Positions 6,601 to 10,681 of a DNA stretch of 10,681 bases are shown here, piece by piece. Every line of letters begins with the position of its first letter. Within the stretch, counting starts at the first letter, position 1. The stretch covers positions 1 through 10,681 of the forward strand of contig DASUFH010000469.1 in NCBI GenBank assembly GCA_036274645.1, written 5' to 3'. The position numbers and the translations under genes are program-made. The notes below the pieces were generated by a model, which was not told the origin of the DNA, ran no database searches, and was given only the letters and a program-made list of their open reading frames with translations. The DNA is from DASUFH01 sp036274645 (lineage in GTDB: Bacteria; Acidobacteriota; Terriglobia; 20CM-2-55-15).

Positions 6601-8255
6601 ATGGACGGTCCAAGGACGGACGTTCCACTGATGGAAAGAAACTGGGGCCGGCGGCGAACCAGGCCCTTCAGCGGGCCGCCCCACGCGGGCAGCGAACCGT
6701 CGCCATCGTCCGCTTCATACGTCCAGTTGACGCTCAGGCGGTGCCGGGCATTGATGTTGTGGTCGATCTTGATGTTGCTCTGCGAGCGGTTGTTGTAATC
6801 GCCCGGATTCTGCACGACGCCGATGATGGCGTTCCCGAACAGGCTCGAACCGCTCGGCCCTTTTCTGTGCGCGACCCACTGGTAGATCGCGGTGTTCAAG
6901 CCGTCCGGCGTGAGTCCACCCGTCCGGGCGTACCCATTGGCGTGCGGCATGATGTCGATAATCCGCTTGATGTAACCCGTTGTGTCCGGCGTCTGGCGGA
7001 ACGTATCCCACGGCGTGCTGCGAATGACGGCGGTCCCGCCCGGGCAATCCTGTTGCGTGAACGCCGTGCCGTCGATCTTGACATTGCCGAACAGGCTGAA
7101 ACACATCAGCCCGCCGGTGTACGGCGTTCCGTCCGGGTTCTTCAGCGGCGCGACCGGATTGCCGTTGAAGTCCACCGCCGCCCACGTTCCGGTGGGTGTC
7201 GCGCCACCCGACACAAACGACTGTGGCGCCGGCGTGAGCGCGTCGCCCGGGTTCCATCCGGACCAGTACCGGAAGATTCCCTGGCGCGCCGTATCGGTCA
7301 AGACCTGCGATGTGACCAGTTCGCGACGATTCACGAGCTGCCGGTCGTAGAGGAAATAGAAGAACGTCTTGTTTTTGACGATCGGGCCGCCAAGGCTTCC
7401 CGTCAACTGATTCAGGTTGTACCAGTCCGGCTGCTGCCCGAGACGGTTCCGATCCCACGTGTTGGCGTCGGTCGCGGAGTTCTGCACATTCCAGGTAAAT
7501 GTGCCTCCGAGCTTGTTCGTGCCCGAGCGGGTCTGGATCTGCACCTGCGAGTTGCCGCGACCGAGTTCCGCGTCAACCGGCGCAAGGATGAGCCGGATTT
7601 CGCTGACCAGGTCCGGATTGATGACGTTGGTCGTCAACACCTGCGGTCCCCACAGGCTGGCGGAATCGCGGGCGCTGTTCGTGCTGACACCGTTGATCGT
7701 CGTATTCATGACGTCCAACCCAAGGCCACCGACCGTGGACGTGTTGGCAAAGAGTCCCGGACGATAGCCGGGCAGCACGCGCAACAGATCCAGCACGTTC
7801 TGTCCGACCAGCGGCAGTTCCGTTACCCGCTTCTCAGTAAGCACGACGCCCACCGACGCGGACGACTCCGTCAACGCTGCGTCCGGCGGGCTGGCGACCT
7901 CCACCTGCTGCGTCACGTCTCCGATCTCAAGCGTGAAATCCCACCGGACCTGCGCGTTGGCGCCGACCTTCAGGTCATTCACCACGGATTGCTTGAAGTT
8001 CTCAAGATGCGCCTTGAGCTTGTAGGCGCCCGGCGGCACGCTGGCAAACGTATATGCGCCGGTCGCATTGCTGATCTGAGTCGATTCGATGCCGGTCTCG
8101 ATGTTGCCCAGGGTAACCGTCACTCCAGGCAACAACGCCTTGCTCGAATCCTGCACGATACCGCTCACCTGCCCGTTCCCTGTCTGCGCCAGAACACCCG
8201 AAGGCGCCGCCAGGCGGACAAGTAGCATCAGCGTCAATAGACACTGCGTCTTCAT
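3684..8255 (-). CDS. Oar-like TonB-dependent outer-membrane receptor with carboxypeptidase-regulatory-like domain
   Basis: This complete 1523-residue protein is predicted to be an outer-membrane beta-barrel that takes up a large or scarce ligand using TonB energy; the ligand is unknown. A signal peptide covers residues 1-23 (cleavage VLA before Gln24). A CarboxypepD_reg-like Ig-fold domain lies at about 28-112 (GQVSGIVQDSSKALLPGVTV, then GAYTFASVPPGAYKL). The plug lies at about 128-255, with ELPLVGQNVLDLL and QTRSGTNKLGG (about 241-251). The rest is barrel and long loops, with the Oar-type late motif RIDAINVLNHPEPGDP and a terminal Phe (KLRLVF) for outer-membrane assembly. The length exceeds the usual ~1000-1200 residues of the group. 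Ten mature cysteines form five close pairs (385/404, 726/735, 860/875, 1183/1206, 1384/1402), probably loop disulfides. GGGAGG lies 8 nt before the ATG. No SusD-like partner is present. It is divergent from the quinoprotein gene. No TonB box was recognised with confidence. Confidence 0.95.
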   Translation of the reverse strand: MKTQCLLTLMLLVRLAAPSGVLAQTGNGQVSGIVQDSSKALLPGVTVTLGNIETGIESTQISNATGAYTFASVPPGAYKLKAHLENFKQSVVNDLKVGANAQVRWDFTLEIGDVTQQVEVASPPDAALTESSASVGVVLTEKRVTELPLVGQNVLDLLRVLPGYRPGLFANTSTVGGLGLDVMNTTINGVSTNSARDSASLWGPQVLTTNVINPDLVSEIRLILAPVDAELGRGNSQVQIQTRSGTNKLGGTFTWNVQNSATDANTWDRNRLGQQPDWYNLNQLTGSLGGPIVKNKTFFYFLYDRQLVNRRELVTSQVLTDTARQGIFRYWSGWNPGDALTPAPQSFVSGGATPTGTWAAVDFNGNPVAPLKNPDGTPYTGGLMCFSLFGNVKIDGTAFTQQDCPGGTAVIRSTPWDTFRQTPDTTGYIKRIIDIMPHANGYARTGGLTPDGLNTAIYQWVAHRKGPSGSSLFGNAIIGVVQNPGDYNNRSQSNIKIDHNINARHRLSVNWTYEADDGDGSLPAWGGPLKGLVRRRPQFLSISGTSVLGPSMVNEARFGVNYSRERGSPAWANPKEADATALARTFLLQGGTNPANGVTYPILLNPGPAAAFGSTPANTYSGFMNFNSFDFANTTPLWDYADTLRWSRDKHSFSIGVEYRRPTTTGYTNSAYATSGIGAGPAATSPLISANTTNFAAELPGFLLTARQNTASLLYFMNGSIVAGNCPAFFSPATCTSYWIDGYDDVAAGQWQNVTTATDTVSTADPYGHQNRTQIQNEWSFFVKDDFKVAPRLTLNLGLRYDFAGSPYLKGGLTNRLVGDGEGLFGAGRPASGNIFDGWLTPGDLYLTGYGSSTTTPLSCQTGVQQSPMLPVSNCDPGLASTIEFVGPGSPNPEKTLVPQRGQLGPAIGFAWRIPWFGDRTTMRGGYQRTYGRAGAAFTGGLLSGPGGDVSASGIDTTAASAILATRALNLTDLPMLIPAAPTRQPGVSIPMAGRSVAISYSMYDKDYRTPYTDNLTLSIQRELTRNLSVELRYVNTVGRAQPGTLGGGFVISAPGSVDINTVNVYHNPELFQALENTRAGLDDPLFDQMFMGLNLNPFVPGYGPVGTVVNGVLQRGSAHLRRSTAASFFGPTVSSALANGNYAGVIQALLPIAAGFNLQPLPLDPKTGAPVAASQRVLRNGCDRIANGLTAGFMLSDGTQILPRCFPENYFIANPQLSTANYAANYGKTNYNAFEAQFTLRPVYGITLQGAYGFSKTMELPGSGYTDPLNRQMDYRESIQSVGHDFRANGIIELPIGPNKFFLGRSGGWLARALEHWQTGFILEMAQGAPRTFLTNNNMLYANGRPDVVGPWNNPKGNVAWNGQTGSFFGDPNPYATFADPQCAQRVGSTDQNGFNLRSQCSLLGLAMVVPEGTPGAIPVSQGRFGIPVLQNPLPGHQGTLGANTMNTHGRWRFDANLSKAFQLTERESLQVRIDAINVLNHPEPGDPAGLSGFGSSFTDNFGQITTKSGSRSFQGKLRLVF

Positions 8256-8263
8256 GGACCTTT

Positions 8264-8269
8264 CCTCCC
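8264..8269 (-). promoter_or_regulatory. Strong Shine-Dalgarno (GGGAGG) of the receptor gene
   Basis: GGGAGG on the minus strand ends 8 nt before ATG 8255 and fixes this start. The next downstream start codon would remove the basic N-terminus of the signal peptide. Confidence 0.7.
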
Positions 8270-8404
8270 GGATAAAAAACGATCCGCTTTACAACGAGGC
8301 GGTCCGAACGGACGGACGTCGACAATCCGCGTTCAGAAGCCAACAACTGCCCGGAAATGCCGCTGGGCCGACTTCAACAGTGTGCTTAGGGATTTGTGCC
8401 GCGA

Positions 8405-8433
8405 AATTAACCACCACTCAAACGGCATGTCAA
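8405..8433 (-). promoter_or_regulatory. Sigma70-like promoter for the TonB-dependent receptor
   Basis: On the minus strand a perfect -35 box TTGACA (8433-8428) is followed after exactly 17 nt by TTAATT (8410-8405), a weak -10 (three of six consensus bases). The predicted start near 8398 gives an untranslated leader of about 140 nt, which is long and could carry regulation. The local AT-richness contrasts with the GC-rich surroundings and supports a promoter. Confidence 0.5.
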
Positions 8434-8450
8434 TAACAATTTCGTAACAT

Positions 8451-8553
8451 CAGGGGTCTGTCCCCGAATTTCCCTCCCCGCGTTTCAAAATTCGATGATG
8501 CTGTTCGAGGATTTCGGCAGCAGACAGGAAAGCAAGTCGGGGATCGTTCCCCC
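8451..8553. repeat. Pair of REP-like GC palindromes in inverted orientation
   Basis: The first unit, CAGGGGTCTGTCCCCGAATTT (8451-8471), has the core GGGG-TCTGT-CCCC. The second, TCGGGGATCGTTCCCCC (8537-8553), has the core GGGGA-TCGT-TCCCC. Read from the opposite strand, the second also ends in TCCCCGA, so the two units face each other across about 65 bp. Short GGGG-N-CCCC palindromes with a conserved flank in opposed pairs are typical of REP elements spread by REP-associated tyrosine transposases. No such transposase is in the window. Confidence 0.5.
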
Positions 8554-8592
8554 ATGTCTAAGAATGCTCCCGTCTGTGCGATGATTCCGGCT

Positions 8593-8598
8593 GAGGTG
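8593..8598 (+). promoter_or_regulatory. Shine-Dalgarno (GAGGTG) of the quinoprotein gene
   Basis: GAGGTG lies 10 nt before ATG 8609 and matches the anti-Shine-Dalgarno core. It supports ATG 8609 over the in-frame ATG 8624, which has only a weak purine stretch upstream. Confidence 0.6.
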
Positions 8599-8608
8599 AA
8601 CGACTGGC

Positions 8609-10522
8609 ATGACCAAAGCTGGAATGAAATGGATAATCTCCGCCGTTGTCGGAACGTCTGTTGCCGGATTGGCGGCACTGGCTCTTCAGACGCCGCGCAT
8701 CGATGACAAGGCGCTGAAGAATGCGGCTAAGGGAATGGAGTGGCTGTCTTATGGGATGGACTACTCCGAGCAGCGGTATAGCCCCGCCACCCAGATCAAT
8801 ACGGGCAATGTCGGGCGATTGGCCCCGGCCTGGTCCTATGAAGTCGGCGCGGGAGGTGGACCGCAGGCGGGCACTCCGCTTTATGCCAACGGCGTTCTTT
8901 ATGGAATAACGAACTGGAGCATCACATTCGCCGTGGATGCGACGACCGGCAAGGAGATCTGGCGGTACGACCCCCAGGCGGACCGCACGATGACTGAGCC
9001 GGGCCGGGTCCGACTCTGCTGCGGCGTCAACAGCCGCGGAATTGCGCTCTACGAAGGGAAAGTGATCGTTCCCGTCATTGACGGGCGGCTGCAGGCGATC
9101 GACGCCAGGACCGGCAAACTGCTGTGGTCCGTTCTGGCCATTCCGCCAACCGCGCCAGGCGAACTTTCCTCGTACTCCATCACGATGGCGCCGCGTGTCG
9201 CCAACGGAAAGATCTTCATCGGCAACGCGGGCGCCGAGTTTCCGCCGTATCGCGGTTACGTTTCGGCCTTTGACGTCAACAACGGCAGGGAACTCTGGCG
9301 TTTCTACACCGTTCCAGGCGATCCGTCGAAGCCGTTCGAGAACAAGGCCATGGAACAGGCGGCGAAGACGTGGACCGGCGAGTGGTGGAAACAGGGCGGC
9401 GGAGGCTCCTATTGGGACGGGATGGCCTATGATCCCGAAGCCAACCTCGTGTATGTCGGGACCGGCAACGGCGCGGTGTGGTCACAGGAAGTGCGCCAGG
9501 GGAAAGGCACGCCGCATCTCGACAATCTGTACGTCGCGTCGATCGTTGCGCTCAACGCCAACACCGGTGAGTTGAAGTGGCACTACCAGGCCACTCCGGG
9601 CGACCAATGGGACTACGACGCCATCTCACACCTGATGCTGGCCGATATCCGGATCAACGGGCGCGAGCGCAAGGTGATCATGCAGGCCAACAAGAACGCC
9701 TACTTCTACGTCATCGACCGCCTCTCCGGGGAATTCATCTCCGCTGAACCCATGGCGCAACTGAACTGGGCGAGCGGTATCGATCCGAAGACCGGCCGTC
9801 CCCATATCAATCCGGAGGCGTATTACACCGCGGAGCGTGGCGTGACGATCATGCCGATCCAGACGCACAACACGTCCCAGATGGCGTTCAATCCCGCCGC
9901 CGGGCTCGTCTACGTTCCGATCAATACTTCCGGCAGTCTCAACTTCCTGGCGCAGGACAAATACACCCCGACCCCGGGGAATCAGAACTTCGGCATGGTG
10001 CTTGGAGCCAACACGAATATGGCGAAGCCCCCGGCAATCGGTCCCGTGCGCGAACTGAAGGAAGGAACGGGTATCCTGAGCGCCTGGGATCCGGTCGCTC
10101 AGAAAGAACGCTGGTTCGCGGAAGGTGGAGGGCAGCGCTTTGGCGGGGCCGTATCGACCGCGAGCAATCTGGTATTTCAGGTCACACCGCAGGGACGGTT
10201 GCGCGCGTATACCGCGGACAAAGGACAACGACTGCTCGACATTCCCACCGGAGAAACCGCCGGTCTGGGACCGCCGATCACCTACATGCACAACGGCAAG
10301 CAGTACATCGCCCTGATGGGCGGACAGGGGGTCGTCGGAGGCTCCTTCGGATTACCCGCCCGCGGACCGGCGGCGCCGCCTCGCGGCGCACCTCCCGCAG
10401 GTCGCGGCGGCGCTTCCCCGACTCAGGAACCCGGCCTCGCCGCGGCGCAGCGCGGCGCGCCCGCGCCGCCCGCGAGCCAGGGACCGGCGAACCCGAAACT
10501 GTTTGTGTTTGCCCTGCCGTAG
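8609..10522 (+). CDS. PQQ-dependent alcohol/methanol-type dehydrogenase, lanthanide-type signature, no cytochrome domain
   Basis: This 637-residue periplasmic quinoprotein is an eight-bladed propeller that should oxidise an alcohol with PQQ and pass electrons to a separate cytochrome c. Residues 1-27 are a signal sequence (K3, K7, hydrophobic 8-26). Family landmarks by motif alignment with methanol dehydrogenase are: vicinal cysteines C137-C138 (the only Cys, forming the disulfide ring); metal ligand E210 (GNAGAE); W269 under the PQQ ring (GGGGSYWDGMAYDP); N287 (GTGN); D335 and D337 in GDQWDYDA; and K363 (QANKNAYFYV) at the Arg/Lys that contacts PQQ. D335 is the catalytic Asp. D337, two residues on, is the position that is Asp in lanthanide enzymes (XoxF, PedH) and Ala, Ser or Thr in calcium enzymes. 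Blade motifs such as DATTGKEIWRY recur. The last blade holds a low-complexity insert (about 583-629) before the closing strand PKLFVFALP. No CxxCH haem motif exists. The substrate is unknown. Confidence 0.93.
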   Translation: MTKAGMKWIISAVVGTSVAGLAALALQTPRIDDKALKNAAKGMEWLSYGMDYSEQRYSPATQINTGNVGRLAPAWSYEVGAGGGPQAGTPLYANGVLYGITNWSITFAVDATTGKEIWRYDPQADRTMTEPGRVRLCCGVNSRGIALYEGKVIVPVIDGRLQAIDARTGKLLWSVLAIPPTAPGELSSYSITMAPRVANGKIFIGNAGAEFPPYRGYVSAFDVNNGRELWRFYTVPGDPSKPFENKAMEQAAKTWTGEWWKQGGGGSYWDGMAYDPEANLVYVGTGNGAVWSQEVRQGKGTPHLDNLYVASIVALNANTGELKWHYQATPGDQWDYDAISHLMLADIRINGRERKVIMQANKNAYFYVIDRLSGEFISAEPMAQLNWASGIDPKTGRPHINPEAYYTAERGVTIMPIQTHNTSQMAFNPAAGLVYVPINTSGSLNFLAQDKYTPTPGNQNFGMVLGANTNMAKPPAIGPVRELKEGTGILSAWDPVAQKERWFAEGGGQRFGGAVSTASNLVFQVTPQGRLRAYTADKGQRLLDIPTGETAGLGPPITYMHNGKQYIALMGGQGVVGGSFGLPARGPAAPPRGAPPAGRGGASPTQEPGLAAAQRGAPAPPASQGPANPKLFVFALP

Positions 10523-10538
10523 ATCCACCGAAGATGAC

Positions 10539-10577
10539 GGCCGCCTCCCGGATTCCGTAACGAATCCGGCGGCGGCC
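10539..10577 (+). terminator. Strong hairpin behind the quinoprotein gene
   Basis: The arms 10539-10555 and 10562-10577 pair over 16 bp with one bulged base around a 6-nt loop CGTAAC; the inner CCGGATTC/GAATCCGG is perfect. It starts 16 nt after the TAG stop. No T-run follows, so it is an atypical or Rho-assisted terminator or a 3'-stabilising stem. Confidence 0.5.
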
Positions 10578-10628
10578 CGTCACAGCCGCTCGTGTCACCC
10601 CGGCGCGATGAAACCAGTCCGGAAGGGA

Positions 10629-10660
10629 GCGATGGGAAATGCCTTCTCCTTTCTCATCGC
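10629..10660. repeat. Small hairpin near the right edge
   Basis: GCGATGGGAAA (10629-10639) and TTTCTCATCGC (10650-10660) pair over 11 positions with one mismatch around a 10-nt loop. Together with the stem at 10539-10577 this makes two hairpins in the 159-bp gene-free end of the window. It could belong to the upstream region of a gene beyond the edge; nothing more can be said. Confidence 0.35.
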
Positions 10661-10681
10661 CGCTAGAGTGAGACCGTTACC

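Larger units (their letters stand above)
8256..8608. other. 353-bp divergent intergenic region (receptor / quinoprotein promoters)
   Basis: This gene-free stretch lies between two divergently transcribed genes. It holds a sigma70-like promoter reading toward the receptor (8405-8433), a leader of about 140 nt with a small dyad GTCCG-AA-CGGAC at 8302-8313 that could be a hairpin or operator, two REP-like palindromes (8451-8553), and the ribosome site of the quinoprotein gene. I could not pick a convincing promoter for the quinoprotein gene. Confidence 0.7.

Noticed and set aside
5949..8225. Plus-strand open frame of 758 codons opposite the receptor gene
   Set aside because: It is the same kind of antisense shadow, extremely Arg-rich and starting inside the receptor coding region. 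Two such frames end to end cover most of the receptor gene, but this reflects codon bias.
8554..8706. Small plus-strand open frame of 50 codons overlapping the quinoprotein start in another frame
   Set aside because: It is preceded by CCCCC with no ribosome site, overlaps the REP-like palindrome and the signal-peptide coding region, and has no recognisable features. A leader peptide cannot be excluded but nothing supports it.
9626..10291. Minus-strand open frame of 221 codons opposite the quinoprotein gene
   Set aside because: It lies entirely within the well-conserved PQQ propeller coding sequence; its product has no known motif and no ribosome site.
8609..10522. Possible quinohaemoprotein (fused cytochrome c) reading of the PQQ enzyme
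   Set aside because: No CxxCH motif exists; the only cysteines are the vicinal pair at 137-138, so no haem domain is fused.
10595..10657. Minus-strand 20-codon open frame at the right edge (starts MRKEKAFPIA)
   Set aside because: It is too short, has only a weak upstream purine stretch, and overlaps the hairpin at 10629-10660.

Overview
The window looks like a chromosomal fragment of a GC-rich, Gram-negative bacterium, most likely Acidobacteriota (inference). The main evidence is a very long Oar-type TonB-dependent receptor that starts with a carboxypeptidase-regulatory-like domain. Next to it is a periplasmic PQQ quinoprotein and an exported alpha-2-macroglobulin-like protein, a combination common in that phylum. 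There are no tRNA or rRNA genes, no CRISPR array, and no transposase or integrase gene.

Layout. (1) Positions 1-3329, minus strand: the N-terminal ~1109 residues of a secreted alpha-2-macroglobulin (A2M/MG2) family protein that runs off the left edge. After the macroglobulin domains it carries three successive ~90-residue modules resembling the globular part of the type II secretion pseudopilin GspG. They sit about where A2M proteins carry the bait region. (2) Positions 3330-3683: a gene-free stretch full of inverted repeats, namely a 32/31-nt inverted pair of a GGGCGGTC-type palindrome and three further hairpins, plus the start region of the A2M gene. (3) Positions 3684-8255, minus strand: a complete 1523-residue Oar-like TonB-dependent receptor whose ten mature cysteines fall into five close pairs. 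(4) Positions 8256-8608: a divergent intergenic region with a good sigma70-like promoter for the receptor and two REP-like GC palindromes. (5) Positions 8609-10522, plus strand: a complete PQQ-dependent alcohol/methanol-dehydrogenase-type quinoprotein with the vicinal Cys pair, the metal and PQQ ligands, and the extra Asp (WDYD) that marks lanthanide-dependent enzymes. It has no cytochrome c domain and carries a Pro/Ala/Gly/Arg-rich insert in the last propeller blade. (6) Positions 10523-10681: a strong hairpin behind the quinoprotein gene and a second, weaker one near the edge.

How the genes may work together. All three products are predicted to be exported (periplasm or outer membrane). The receptor and the quinoprotein are transcribed divergently from a shared 353-bp region, so co-regulation is possible: the receptor might bring in a substrate or a metal complex used by the enzyme. 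This is only an inference, because Oar-like receptors are highly paralogous in such genomes. The A2M-like gene lies downstream of the receptor on the same strand but is separated by 354 bp of hairpins, so it is probably its own transcription unit. The most unusual item is the A2M protein with tandem pseudopilin-like modules. Nothing else in the window forms a recognisable new multi-gene system.
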